From: Chondrosia reniformis
Lineage: Eukaryota > Porifera > Demospongiae > Chondrillida > Chondrillidae
Direction: 5' to 3'
Length of the DNA: 64,000 bases
NCBI GenBank assembly: GCA_947172415.1
Contig: OX359193.1
Coordinates: 7,248,501-7,312,500, forward strand
Shown here: piece after piece, positions 1-14,618 of the stretch
How positions within the stretch are numbered: position 1 is the first letter of the stretch
How the letters are laid out: the number at the start of each line of letters is the position of its first letter
Notes under the pieces: model-generated
The model's database searches: none
Told to the model about the DNA's origin: nothing
The model's input: the letters and a program-made list of their open reading frames with translations, nothing else
Translations under genes and position numbers: made by a program

Positions 1-3000
1 CCAAATTAATGTATGGTGAGAGATAGGGCAAATATGTCAAGATTTATGAAAATTTCAAATTCTCTTGGAAATGTTTCATACATGTCTGTGAATGCTGACA
101 GCAAGTTTGAGCTTCATATCTTTCTATTTGACAGAGTTAGAGCACCAAATGTACATTCATATACTGGAATACCAAACTAATGTATAGTGAGAGATAGGGC
201 AAATGTAAAGATTTATGAAAATTTCAAATTCTCATTGGAAATGTTTCATACATGTCTGTGAATGCTGACAGCAAGTTTGAGCTTCATATCTTTCTATTTG
301 ACAGAGTTAGAGCACCAAATGTACATTAATATACTGGAATACCAAATTAATGTATAGTGAGAGATAGGGCAAATGTAAAGATTTATAAAAATTTCAAATT
401 CTCATTGGAAATGTTTCATACATGTCTGTGAATGCTGACAGCAAGTTTGAGCTTCATATCTTTCCATTTGACAGAATTAGAGCACCAAATGTACATTCAT
501 ATACTGGAATACCAAATTAATGTATAGTGAGAGATAGGGCAAATGTAGATTTATGAAAATTTCAAATTCTCATTGGAAATGTTTCATACATGTCTGTGAA
601 TGCTGACAGCAAGTTTGAGCTTCATATCTTTCTATTTGACAGAGTTAGAGCACCAAATGTACATTCATATACTGGAATACCAAATTAATGTATGGTGAGA
701 GATAGGGCAAATGTAAAGATTTATGAAAATTTCAAATTCTCATTGGAAATGTTTCATACATGTCTGTGAATGCTGACAGCAAGTTTGAACTTCATATCTT
801 TCCATTTGACAGAGTTAGAGCACCAAATGTACATTAATATACTAGAATACCAAATTAATATATGGTGAGAGATAGGGCAAATGTAAAGATTTATGAAAAT
901 TTCAAAAACTGTTTGGAAATGATTCAATCATGTTTGTGAATGCTGACACCAAGGTTTAGCTTATTAACTTTCCATTTTACAGAGTTATAGTACCAAATGT
1001 ACATTAAAGTATTGGTATACGAAATTAATGTATGGTGAGAGATAGGGCAAATGTAAAGATTTATGAAAATTTCAAATTCTCATTGGAAATGTTTCATACA
1101 TGTCTGTGAATGCTGACAGCAAGTTTGAGCTTCATATCTTTCCATTTGACAGAGTTAGAGCACCAAATGTACATTAATATACTGGAATACCAAATTAATG
1201 TATAGTGAGAGATAGGGCAAATGTAAAGATTTATAAAAATTTCAAAAACTCTTTGGAAATGATTCAATCATGTTTGTGAATGCTGACACCAAGGTTTAGC
1301 TTATTAACTTTCCATTTTACAGAGTTATAGTACCAAATGTACATTAAAGTATTGGTATACGAAATTAATGTATGGTGAGAGATAGGGCAAATGTAAAGAT
1401 TTATGAAAATTTCAAAAACTCTTTGGAAATGTTTCAATCATGTTTGTGAATGCTGACACCAAGGTTTAGCTTATTAACTTTCCGTTTTACAGAGTTATAG
1501 TACCAAATGTACATTAAAGTATTGGTATACGAAATTAATGTATAGTGAGAGATAGGGCAAATGTAAAGATTTATGAAAATTTCAAATTCTCATTGGAAAT
1601 GTTTCATACATGTCTGTGAATGCTGACAGCAAGTTTAAGCTTCATATCTTTCCATTTTACAGAGTTAGAGCACCAAATGTACATTAATATACTGGAATAC
1701 CAAATTAATGTATAGTGAGAGATAGGGCAAATGTAAAGATTTATGAAAATTTCAAATTCTCATTGGAAATGTTTCATACATGTCTGTGAATGCTGACAGC
1801 AAGTTTGAGCTTCATATCTTTCCATTTGACAGAGTTATAGTACCAAATGTACATTAATATACTGGAATACTAAATTAATGTATGGTGAGAGATAGGGCAA
1901 ATGTAAAGATTTATAAACATTTCAAAAACTCTTTGGAAATGATTCAATCATGTTTGTGAATGCTGACACCAAGGTTTAGCTTTTTAACATTCAATTTTAC
2001 AGAGTTATAGTACCAAATGTACATTCATATACTGGAATACCAAATTAATGTATGGCGAGAGATAGGGCAAATGTAAAGATTTATGAAAATTTCAAATTCT
2101 CATTGGAAATGTTTCATACATGTCTGTGAATGCTGACACCAAGTTTGAGCTTCATATCTTTCCATTTGACAGAGTTAGAGCACCAAATGCACATTAAAGT
2201 ATTGGTATACGAAATTAATGTATAGTGAGAGATAGGGCAAATGTAAAGATTTATGAAAATTTCAAATTCTCATTGGAAATGTTTCCTACATGTCTGTGAA
2301 TGCTGACAGCAAGTTTGAGCTTCATATCTTTCCATTTGACAGAGTTAGAGCACCAAATGTACATTAATATACTAGAATACCAAATTAATGTATGGTGAGA
2401 GATAGGGCAAATGTAAAGATTTATAAAAATTTCAAAAACTCTTTGGAAATGATTCAATCATGTTTGTGAATGCTGACACCAAGGTTTAGCTTATTAACTT
2501 TCCATTTTACAGAGTTATAGTACCAAATGTACATTAAAGTATTGGTATACGAAATTAATGTATGGTGAGAGATAGGGCAAATGTAAAGATTTATGAAAAT
2601 TTCAAATTCTCATTGGAAATGTTTCATACATGTCTGTGAATGCTGACAGCAAGTTTGAGCTTCATATCTTTCCATTTGACAGAGTTAGAGCACCAAATGT
2701 ACATTAATATACTGGAATACCAAATTAATGTATAGTGAGAGATAGGGCAAATGTAAAGATTTATGAAAATTTCAAATTCTCATTGGAAATGTTTCATACA
2801 TGTCTGTGAATGGTGACAGCAAGTTTGAGCTTCATATCTTTCCATTTGACAGAGTTAGAGCACCAAATGTACATTAATATACTGGAATACCAAATTAATG
2901 TATAGTGAGAGATAGGGCAAATGTAAAGATTTATGAAAATTTCAAATTCTCATTGGAAATGTCTCCTACATGTCTGTGAATGCTGACGTTAAGTTAAAGC

Positions 3001-3069
3001 TTCATATCTCTCCATTTGACAGAGCTACAGCACTCTAATGTACATTAAATTTCTAGTAAACGACTTTAA

Positions 3070-4114
3070 ATGGGTGTAGCATATATATCGTGCGATACTA
3101 TTTTGAAAATTATCGGCATACGAAGTTAAAATGTTTTGACATGAATGGGGCAACTAGAAACACGCAGGGACAGTCCAGAACGCAGCTGTCAGAAGGCCTT
3201 TACATAGAGGCAGGTAGCCATTATGCTATTACTGCAATTGAGATTGAGTGTGGCTGGTTATACCAGTTTACGTTCATATCGGAACACCTCTCGCTAAAAT
3301 CGTTTCTACATGGGACCAGAAAAGTTGGTCTCCTCCGCCAATCAAGACACTTACAGGATTCTATCCATTTTTCCCAGTTTCTAGATGAACCACGAATACT
3401 GGATATACCTTTAAAATGGCTTGGAACGATGCACTCATCCCGAATTAACTTGATATAATTTGACTACATTTTTCTCGCAAATACCCTATTCTTAAGTATG
3501 GAATAGCGCCAACCACAATCGTTTCCTTTTGAAATTTTCTTGTTTAAATAGAAGCGCAAAACCTTATAAAGTAGGCCTACCTGGACACATCTCTATGGTG
3601 GTAGCGGTTCCCATAGAGGTTGGTAGCGCTTAGACTCTGAAGCTGTCTCCTAATCGGTTGGTGCCATAGAGACGTGCTCACCAATAATCCGGATATCGGG
3701 GGGGTTCCACGTAATGTGGGATTGGCATCTGATATCTTAGGATTCATATGAGTCGGCCATATCGAGAAGAACTGGTTCTTCTCACGCAAGTGACACCCAA
3801 AGCTCAACTCGGCAGAGCGTTACCACCGATCCCGGCCTCTGAGCGTCGTGGATGGTAGCGTTCGGTATGGTCCAACTTTTTTTCTTTGGAGTTTCGTTGG
3901 CCGTCGATCGGCAAAATTTCACTTTAACGACATCCATATAATATATGTGGATAGAAACTGCTTCAACAACAATCAAGTACTACACAGTGCATATCCATGT
4001 GTATAAGAAATCTTTCAAAGAGTTCTATTTTTTCAGAAATATATACAGTACGGCATGTTCACTCTTACACCTACTCAAGGTCGGCCATTTATAGTATTAC
4101 GCAATTAGGGTTAG
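3070..4114. repeat. Spacer unit embedded in the satellite, copy 1
   Basis: About 1,045 bp unrelated to the 170-bp monomer, starting just after a TTAA (3,066-3,069) and ending just before another TTAA (4,115-4,118). Monomer homology stops at the first TTAA and resumes at the second. It contains a 122-residue open frame on plus (3,090-3,458) and 76- and 64-residue frames on minus. None resembles a protein I recognise. No long terminal inverted repeats are visible. The right end reads TTAGGGTTAG (4,105-4,114), about one and a half animal telomere repeats. The flanking TTAA could be a target duplication of a piggyBac-like insertion, or chance in AT-rich DNA. Confidence 0.85.
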
Positions 4115-4414
4115 TTAATGTATGATGAGAAATTTATGTAGAAATCAAAATTTCTAAAACTGTTTGGAAATGTTTCATACATGTCTGTGAATGTAGACAC
4201 AAAGTTTAAACTTCATATTTAGCCATTTGACAGAGTTACAGCACTAAGTGTACATTGTATTAAGAAAATGTATGGGGAAAGATAGGGTAAATTTATGTAA
4301 AAATCAAAATTTCTAAAACTGTTTGGAAATGTTTCATACTTGTATGTGAATGTGGATACCAAGTTTAAGCTTCAAATTTACCAATTTGACAGAGTTACAT
4401 CACTCAATGTACAT
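4115..4414. repeat. Two shortened, diverged satellite monomers right of spacer copy 1
   Basis: Two monomers of roughly 150 bp, clearly related to the main satellite (they keep GGAAATGTTTCATAC and TTTGACAGAGTTACA) but with an altered, shorter GATAGGG-to-TTTGGAAATG interval reading AAATCAAAATTTCTAAAACT. The same pair follows the spacer in copies 2 and 3, so the spacer and these two monomers are amplified together as one unit. Confidence 0.85.
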
Positions 4415-7400
4415 TTAAGTTAATGTATGGTGAGAGATAGGGCAAATGTCAAGATTTATGAAAATTTCAAATTGTCATTGGAAATGTTTCAATCATGTTT
4501 GTGAATGCTGACACCAAGGTTTAGCTTATTAACTTTCCATTTTACAGAGTTATAGTACCAAATGTACATTAAAGTATTGGTATACGAAATTAATGTATGG
4601 TGAGAGATAGGGCAAATGTAAAGATTTATGAAAATTTCAAATTCTCATTGGAAATGTTTCCTACATGTCTGTGAATGCTGACAGCAAGTTTGAGCTTCAT
4701 ATCTTTCCATTTGACAGAATTAGAGCACCAAATGTACATTAATATACTGGAATACCAAATTAATGTATGGTGAGAGATAGGGCAAATGTAAAGATTTATA
4801 TAAATTTCAAATTGTCATTGGAAATGTTTCATACATGTCTGTGAATGCTGACAGCAAGTTTGAGCTTCATATCTTTCTATTTGACAGAGTTAGAGCACCA
4901 AATGTACATTCATATACTGGAATACCAAATTAATGTATGGTGAGAGATAGGGCAAATGTCAAGATTTATGAAAATTTCAAATTCTCATTGGAAATGTTTC
5001 ATACATGTCTGTGAATGCTGACAGCAAGTTTGAGCTTCATATCTTTCTATTTGACAGAGTTAGAGCACCGAATGTACATTAATATACTGGAATACCAAAT
5101 TAATGTATGGTGAGAGATAGGGCAAATGTAAAGATTTATATAAATTTCAAAAACTCTTTGGAAATGATTCAATCATGTTTGTGAATGCTGACACCAAGGT
5201 TTAGCTTATTAACTTTCCATTTTACAGAGTTATAGTACCAAATGTACATTAAAGTATTGGTATACGAAATTAATGTATGGTGAGAGATAGGGCAAATGTA
5301 AAGATTTATGAAAATTTCAAATTCTCATTGGAAATGTTTCCTACATGTCGGTGAATGCTGACAGCAAGTTTGAGCTTCATATCTTTCCATTTGACATAAT
5401 TAGAGCACCAAATGTACATTAATATACTGGAATACCAAATTAATGTATAGTGAGAGATAGGGCAAATGTAAAGATTTATAAAAATTTCAAAAACTCTTTG
5501 GAAATGATTCAATCATGTTTGTGTATGCTGACACCAAGGTTTAGCTTATTAACTTTCCATTTTACAGAGTTATAGTACCAAATGTACATTAAAGTATTGG
5601 TATACGAAATTAATGTATAGTGAGAGATAGGGCAAATGTAAAGATTTATGAAAATTTCAAATTCTCATTGGAAATGTTTCATACATGTCTGTGAATGCTG
5701 ACAGCAAGTTTGAGCTTCATATCTTTCCATTTGACAGAGTTAGAGCACCAAATGTACATTAAAGTATTGGTATACGAAATTAATGTATAGTGAGAGATAG
5801 GGCAAATGTAAAGATTTATGAAAATTTCAAATTCTCATTGGAAATGTTTCCTACATGTGTGTGAATGCTGACAGCAAGTTTGAGCTTCATATCTTTCCAT
5901 TTGACAGAGTTAGAGCACCAAATGTACATTAATATACTGGAATACCAAATTAATGTATAGTGAGAGATAGGGCAAATGTAAAGATTTATAAACATTTCAA
6001 AAACTCTTTGGAAATGATTCAATCATGTTTGTGAATGCTGACACCAAGGTTTAGCTTTTTAACTTTCAATTTTACAGAGTTATAGTACCAAATGTACATT
6101 CATATACTGGAATACCAAATTAATGTATAGTGAGAGATAGGGCAAATGTAAAGATTTATGAAAATTTCAAATTCTCATTGGAAATGTTTCCTACATGTCT
6201 GTGAATGCTGACAGCAAGTTTGAGCTTCATATCTTTCCATTTGACAGAGTTAGAGCACCAAATGTACATTAATATACTGGAATACCAAATTAATGTATGG
6301 TGAGAGATAGGGCAAATGTAAAGATTTATTAACATTTCAAAAACTCTTTGGAAATGATTCAATCATGTTTGTGAATGCTGACACCAAGGTTTAGCTTATT
6401 AACTTTCCATTTTACAGAGTTATAGTACCAAATGTACATTCATATACTGGAATACCAAATTAATGTATGGTGAGAGATAGGGCAAATGTAAAGATTTATG
6501 AAAATTTCAAATTCTCCTTGGAAATGTTTCATACATGTCTGTGAATGCTGACAGCAAGTTTGAGCTTCATATCTTTCCATTTGACAGAGTTAGAGCACCA
6601 AATGTACATTAAAGTATTGGTATACGAAATTAATGTATAGTGAGAGATAGGGCAAATGTAAAGATTTATGAAAATTTCAAATTCTCATTGGAAATGTTTC
6701 CTACATGTCTGTGAATGCTGACAGCAAGTTTGAGCTTCATATCTTTCCATTTGACAGAGTTAGAGCACCAAATGTACATTAATATACTGGAATACCAAAT
6801 TAATGTATAGTGAGAGATAGGGCAAATGTAAAGATTTATAAAAATTTCAAAAACTCTTTGGAAATGATTCAATCATGTTTGTGAATGCTGACACCAAGGT
6901 TTAGCTTATTAACTTTCCATTTTACAGAGTTATAGTACCAAATGTACATTAAAGTATTGGTATACGAAATTAATGTATGGTGAGAGATAGGGCAAATGTA
7001 AAGATTTATGAAAATTTCAAATTCTCATTGGAAATGTTTCATACATGTCTGTGAATGCTGACAGCAAGTTTGAGCTTCATATCTTTCCATTTGACAGAGT
7101 TAGAGCACCAAATGTACATTAATATACTGGAATACCAAATTAATGTATAGTGAGAGATAGGGCAAATGTAAAGATTTATGAAAATTTCAAATTCTCATTG
7201 GAAATGTTTCATACATGTCTGTGAATGCTGACAGCAAGTTTGAGCTTCATATCTTTCCATTTGACAGAGTTAGAGCACCAAATGTACATTAATATACTAG
7301 AATACCAAATTAATGTATGGTGAGAGATAGGGCAAATGTAAAGATTTATAAAAATTTCAAAAACTCTTTAGAAATGATTCAATCATGTTTGTGAATGCTG

Positions 7401-9013
7401 ACACCAAGGTTTAGCTTATTAACTTTCCATTTGACAGAGTTAGAACACCAAATGTACATTAATATACTGGAATACCAAACTAATGTGTGGTGAGAGATAG
7501 GGCAAATGTCAAGATTTATGAAAATTTCAAATTCTCATTGGAAATGTTTCATACATGTCTGTGAATGCTGACAGCAAGTTTGAGCTTCATATCTTTCCAT
7601 TTGACATAATTAGAGCACCAAATGTACATTAATATACTGGAATACCAAATTAATGTATGGTGAGAGATAGGGCAAATGTAAAGATTTATAAACATTTCAA
7701 AAACTCTTTGGAAATGATTCAATCATGTTTGTGAATGCTGACACCAAGGTTTAGCTTATTAACTTTCCATTTACAGAGTTATAGTACCAAATATACATTA
7801 AAGTATTGGTATACGAAATTAATGTATGGTGAGAGATAGGGCAAAAATCAAGATTTATGAAAATTTCAAATTCTCATTGGAAATGTTTCATACATGTCTG
7901 TGAATGCTGACAGCAACTTTGAGCTTCATATCTTTCTATTTGACAGAGTTAGAGCACCAAATGTACATTCATATACTGGAATACCAAATTAATGTATAGT
8001 GAGAGATAGGGCAAATGTAAAGATTTATGAAAATTTCAAATTCTCATTGGAAATGTTTCATACATGTTTGTGAATGCTGACAGTAACTTTGAGCTTCATA
8101 TCTTTCTATTTGACAGAATTAGAGCAACAAATGTACATTCATAAACTGGAATACCAAATTAATGTATGGTGAGAGATAGGGTAAATGTAAAGATTTATGA
8201 AAATTTCAAATTCTCATTGGAAATGATTCAATCATGTTTGTGAATGCTGACACCAAGGTTTAGCTTATTAACTTTCCATTTGACAGAGTTATAGTACCAA
8301 ATGTACATTAAAGTATTGGTATACGAAATTAATGTATGGTGAGAGATAGGGCAAATGTAAAGATTTATGAAAATTTCAAATTCTCATTGGAAATGTTTCC
8401 TACATGTCTGTGAATGCTGACAGCAAGTTTGAGCTTCATATCTTTCCATTTGACAGAATTAGAGCACCAAATGTACATTAATATACTGGAATACCAAATT
8501 AATGTATAGTGAGAGATAGGGCAAATGTAAAGATTTATGAAAATTTCAAATTCTCTTTGGAAATGTTTCATACATGTCTGTGAATGCTGACAGCAAGTTT
8601 GAGCTTCATATCTTTCCATTTGACAGAGTTAGAGCACCAATTGTACATTAAAGTATTGGTATACGAAATTAATGTATAGTGAGAGATAGGGCAAATGTAA
8701 AGATTAATGAAAATTTCAAATTCTCATTGGAAATGTTTCCTACATGTCTGTGAATGCTGACAGCAAGTTTGAGCTTCATATCTTTCCATTTGACAGAGTT
8801 AGAGCACCAAATGTACATTAATATACTGGAATACCAAATTAATGTATAGTGAGAGATAGGGCAAATGTAAAGATTTATGAAAATTTCAAATTCTCATTGG
8901 AAATGTTTCAAACATGTCTGTGAATGCTGACGTTAAGTTAAAGCTTCATATCTCTCCATTTGACAGAGCTACAGCACTCTAATGTACATTAAATTTCTAG
9001 TAAACGACTTTAA

Positions 9014-10058
9014 ATGGGTGTAGCATATATATCGTGCGATACTATTTTGAAAATTATCGGCATACGAAGTTAAAATGTTTTGACATGAATGGGGCAACTA
9101 GAAACACGCAGGGACAGTCCAGAACGCAGCTGTCAGAAGGTCTTTACATAGAGGCAGGTAGCCATTATGCTATTACTGCAATTGAGATTGAGTGTGGCAG
9201 GTTATACCAGTTTACGTTCATATCGGAACACCTCTCGCTAAAATCGTTTCTACATGGGACCAGAAAAGTTGGTCTCCTCCGCCAATCAAGACACTTACAG
9301 GATTCTATCCATTTTTCCCAGTTTCTAGATGAACCACGAATACTGGATATACCTTTAAAATGGCTTGGAACGATGCACTCATCCCGAATTAACTTGATAT
9401 AATTTGACTACATTTTTCTCGCAAATACCCTATTCTTAAGTATGGAATAGCGCCAACCACAATCGTTTCCTTTTGAAATTTTCTTGTTTAAATAGAAGCG
9501 CAAAACCTTATAAAGTAGGCCTACCTGGACACATCTCTATGGTGGTAGCGGTTCCCATAGAGGTTGGTAGCGCTTAGACTCTGAAGCTGTCTCCTAATCG
9601 GTTGGTGCCATAGAGACGTGCTCACCAATAATCCGGATTTCGGGGGGGTTCCACGTAATGTGGGATTGGCATCTGATATCTTAGGATTCATATGAGTCGG
9701 CCATATCGAGAAGAACTGGTTCTTCTCACGCAAGTGACACCCAAAGCTCAACTCGGCAGAGCGTTACCACCGATCCCGGCCTCTGAGCGTCGTGGATGGT
9801 AGCGTTCGGTATGGTCCAACTTTTTTTCTTTGGAGTTTCGTTGGCCGTCGATCGGCAAAATTTCACTTTAACGACATCCATATAATATATGTGGATAGAA
9901 ACTGCTTCAACAACAATCAAGTACTACACAGTGCATATCCATGTGTATAAGAAATCTTTCAAAGAGTTCTATTTTTTCAGAAATATATACAGTACGGCAT
10001 GTTCACTCTTACACCTACTCAAGGTCGGCCATTTATAGTATTACGCAATTAGGGTTAG
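9014..10058. repeat. Spacer unit embedded in the satellite, copy 2
   Basis: Same element as at 3,070-4,114, nearly identical. Visible differences include GGCAGGTTATACC in place of GGCTGGTTATACC, GGTCTTTACA in place of GGCCTTTACA and GGATTTCGGGG in place of GGATATCGGGG. Start-to-start distance from copy 1 is 5,944 bp. TTAA flanks both ends. The plus-strand 122-residue frame (9,034-9,402) is intact with one tryptophan-to-arginine change. Confidence 0.85.
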
Positions 10059-10366
10059 TTAATGTATGATGAGAAATTTATGTAGAAATCAAAATTTCTA
10101 AAACTGTTTGGAAATGTTTCATACATGTCTGTGAATGTAGACACAAAGTTTAAACTTCATATTTAGCCATTTGACAGAGTTACAGCACTAAGTGTACATT
10201 GTATTAAGAAAATGTATGGGGAAAGATAGGGTGAATTTATGTAAAAATCAAAATTTCTAAAACTGTTTGGAAATGTTTCATACTTGTATGTGAATGTGGA
10301 TACCAAGTTTAAGCTTCAAATTTACCAATTTGACAGAGTTACATCACTCAATGTACATTTAAGTTA
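10059..10366. repeat. Two shortened, diverged satellite monomers right of spacer copy 2
   Basis: Same pair of atypical short monomers as after copy 1, in the same order. A single change (GGGTGAATTTATG for GGGTAAATTTATG) is visible. Typical 170-bp monomers resume at about 10,367. Confidence 0.85.
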
Positions 10367-13300
10367 ATGTATGGTGAGAGATAGGGCAAATGTAAAGATT
10401 TATGAAAATTTCAAATTGTCATTGGAAATGTTTCAATCATGTTTGTGAATGCTGACACCAAGGTTTAGCTTATTAACTTTCCATTTTACAGAGTTATAGT
10501 ACCAAATGTACATTAATATACTGGAATACCAAATTAATGTATGGTGAGAGATAGGGCAAATGTAAAGATTTATATAAATTTCAAAAACTCTTTGGAAATG
10601 ATTCAATCATGTTTGTGAATGCTGACACCAAGGTTTGGCTTATTAACTTTCCATTTTACAGAGTTATAGTACCAAATGTACATTAAAGTATTGGTATACG
10701 AAATTAATGTATGGTGAGAGATAGGGCAAATGTCAAGATTTATGAAAATTTCAAATTCTCATTGGAAATGTTTCCTACATGTCTGTGACTGCTGACAGCA
10801 AGTTTGAGCTTCATATCTTTCCATTTGACAGAATTAGAGCACCAAATGTACATTAATATACTGGAATACCAAATTAATGTATGGTGAGAGATAGGGCAAA
10901 TGTAAAGATTTAAGAAAATTTCAAATTGTCATTGGAAATGTTTCATACATGTCTGTGAATGCTGACAGCAAGTTTGAGCTTCATATCTTTCTATTTGACA
11001 GAGTTAGAGCACCAAATGTACATTAATATACTGGAATACCAAATTAATGTATAGTGAGAGATAGGGAAAATGTCAAGATTTATGAAAATTTCAAATTCTC
11101 ATTGGAAATGTTTCCTACATGTCTGTGAATGCTGACAGCAAGTTTGAGCTTCATATCTTTCCATTTGACAGAATTAGAGCACCAAATGTACATTAATATA
11201 CTGGAATACCAAATTAATGTATGGTGAGAGATAGGGCAAATGTAAAGATTTATGAAAATTTCAAATTCTCATTGGAAATGTTTCATACATGTCTGTGAAT
11301 GCTGACAGCAAGTTTGAGCTTCATATCTTTCTATTTGACAGAGTTAGAGCACCAAATGTACATTAATATACTGGAATACCAAATTAATGTATAGTGAGAG
11401 ATAGGGCAAATGTAAAGATTTATATAAATTTCAAAAACTCTTTGGAAATGATTCAATCATGTTTGTGAATGCTGACACCAAGGTTTAGCTTATTAACTTT
11501 CCATTTTACAGAGTTATAGTACCAAATGTACATTAAAGTATTGGTATACGAAACTAATGTATGGTGAGAGATAGGGCAAATGTAAAGATTTATGAAAATT
11601 TCAAATTCTCATTGGAAATGTTTCCTACATGTCTGTGAATGCTGACAGCAAGTTTGAGCTTCATATCTTTCCATTTGACAGAGTTAGAGCACCAAATGTA
11701 CATTAATATACTGGAATACCAAATTAATGTATGGTGAGAGATAGGGCAAATGTAAAGATTTATGAAAATTTCAAATTCTCATTGGAAATGTTTCATACAT
11801 GTCTGTGAATGCTGACAGCAACTTTGAGCTTCATATCTTTCTATTTGACAGAGTTAGAGCACCAAATATACATTCATATACTGGAATACCAAATTAATGT
11901 ATAGTGAGAGATAGGGCAAATGTAAAGATTTATGAAAATTTCAAATTCTCATTGGAAATGTTTCCTACATGTCTGTGAATGCTGACAGCAAGTTTGAGCT
12001 TCATATCTTTCCATTTGACAGAATTAGAGCACCAAATGTACATTAATATACTGGAATACCAAATTAATGTATGGTGAGAGATAGGGCAAAAGTAAAGATT
12101 TATATAAATTTCAAATTCTCATTGGAAATGATTCAATCATGTTTGTGAATGCTGACACCAAGGTTTAGCTTATTAACTTTCCATTTGACATAGTTATAGT
12201 ACCAAATGTATATTAAAGTATTGGTATACGAAATTAATGTATGGTGAGAGATAGGGCAAATGTAAAGATTTATGAAAATTTCAAATTCTCATTGGAAATG
12301 TTTCCTACATGTCTGTGAATGCTGACAGCAAGTTTGAGCCTCATATCTTTCCATTTGACAGAATTAGAGCACCAAATGTACATTAATATACTGGAATACC
12401 AAATTAATGTATGGTGAGAGATAGGGCAAATGTAAAGATTTATGAAAATTTCAAATTCTCTTTGGAAATGTTTCATACATGTCTGTGAATGCTGACAGCA
12501 ACTTTGAGCTTCATATCTTTCTATTTTACAGAGTTAGAGCACCAAATGTACATTAATATACTGGAATACCAAATTAATGTATGGTGAGAGATAGGGCAAA
12601 TTTAAGGATTTATGAAAATTTCAAATTCTCATTGGAAATGATTCAATCATGTTTGTGAATGCTGACACCAAGGTTTAGCTTATTAACTTTCCATTTGACA
12701 GAGTTATAGTACCAAATGTACATTAAAGTATTGGTATACGAAATTAATGTATGGTGAGAGATAGGGCAAATGTCAAGATTTATGAAAATTTCAAATTCTC
12801 ATTGGAAATGTTTCCTACATGTCTGTGAATGCTGACAGCAAGTTTGAGCTTCATATCTTTCCATTTGACAGAATTAGAGCACCAAATGTACATTAATATA
12901 CTGGAATACCAAATTAATGTATGGTGAGAGATAGGGCAAATGTAAAGATTTATGAAAATTTCAAATTCTCTTTGGAAATGTTTCATACATGTCTGTGAAT
13001 GCTGACAGCAAGTTTGAGCTTCATATCTTTCTATTTGACAGAGTTAGAGCACCAAATGTACATTAATATACTGGAATACCAAATTAACGTATAGTGAGAG
13101 ATAGGGCAAATGTAAAGATTTATGAAAATTTCAAATTCTCATTGGAAATGATTCAATCATGTTTGTGAATGCTGACACCAAGGTTTAGCTTATTAACTTT
13201 CCATTTGACAGAGTTATAGTACCAAATGTACATTAAAGTATTGGTATACGAAATTAATGTATGGTGAGAGATAGGGCAAATGTCAAGATTTATGAAAATT

Positions 13301-14618
13301 TCAAATTCTCATTGGAAATGTTTCCTACATGTCTGTGAATGCTGACAGCAAGTTTGAGCTTCATATCTTTCTATTTGACAGAGTTAGAGCACCGAATGTA
13401 CATTAATATACTGGAATACCAAATTAATGTATGGTGAGAGATAGGGCAAATGTAAAGATTTATATAAATTTCAAAAACTGTTTGGAAATGATTCAATCAT
13501 GTTTGTGAATGCTGACACCAAGGTTTAGCTTATTTACTTTCCATTTTACAGAGTTATAGTACCAAATGTACATTAAAGTATTGGTATACGAAATTAATGT
13601 ATTGTGAGAGATAGGGCAAATGTCAAGATTTATGAAAATTTCAAATTCTCATTGGAAATGTTTCATACATGTCTGTGAATGCTGACAGCAAGTTTGAGCT
13701 TCATATCTTTCCATTTGACAGAGTTAGAGCACCAAATGTACATTAATATACTGGAATACCAAATTAATGTATAGTGAGAGATAGGGCAAATGTCAAGATT
13801 TATGAAAATTTCAAATTCTCATTGGAAATGTTTCATACATGTCTGTGAATGCTGACAGCAAGTTTGAACTTCATATCTTTCCATTTGACAGAGTTAGAGC
13901 ACCAAATGTACATTAATATACTGGAATACCAAATTAATGTATAGTGAGAGATAGGGCAAATGTAAAGATTTATGAAAATTTCAAATTCTCATTGGAAATG
14001 TTTCATACATGTCTGTGAATGCTGACAGCAAGTTTGAGCTTCATATCTTTCCATTTGACAGGGTTAGAGCACCAAATGTACATTAATATACTAGAATACC
14101 AAATTAATGTATAGTGAGAGATAGGGCAAAAGTAAAGATTTATAAAAATTTCAAAAACTCTTTGGAAATGATTCAATCATGTTTGTGAATGCTGACACCA
14201 AGGTTTAGCTTATTAACTTTCAATTTTACAGAGTTATAGTACCAAATGTACATTCATATACTGCAATACCAAATTAATGTATAGTGAGAGATAGGGCAAA
14301 TGTCAAGATTTATGAAAATTTCAAATTCTCATTGGAAATGTTTCATACATGTCTGTGAATGCTGACAGCAAGTTTGAGCTTCATATCTTTCCATTTGACA
14401 GAGTTAGAGCACCAAATGTACATTAATATACTGGAATACCAAATTAATGTATAGTGAGAGATAGGGCAAATGTAAAGATTTATGAAAATTTCAAATTCTC
14501 ATTGGAAATGTTTCAAACATGTCTGTGAATGCTGACGTTAAGTTAAAGCTTCATATCTCTCCATTTGACAGAGCTACAGCACTCTAATGTACATTAAATT
14601 TCTAGTAAACGACTTTAA

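Noticed and set aside
1-3069. Hammerhead ribozyme inside the 170-bp satellite, as in some animal satellites
   Set aside because: Neither strand of the monomer contains CTGANGA followed by a hairpin and GAAA.
3090-3458. 122-residue plus-strand frame conserved in all three spacers
   Set aside because: The whole spacer is almost identical between copies, so an intact frame is expected without selection. The few changes include both silent and replacement ones, and no domain is recognised.
3600-3900. 5S rRNA or snRNA gene in the spacer
   Set aside because: The sequence lacks the 5S internal control region and the conserved U1, U2, U5 and U6 cores; only a loose tRNA-like D-arm is present.
3577-3976. 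76- and 64-residue minus-strand frames in the spacer as a spliced gene
   Set aside because: A donor-like CAGGTAGGCC exists at the end of the first frame, but no matching acceptor, start or known protein was found.
2251-12986. Repeated 68-84-residue minus-strand open frames in the satellite
   Set aside because: They recur wherever neighbouring monomers lack a stop and vary with monomer type. They are by-products of the 170-bp repeat, with no start context or gene structure.
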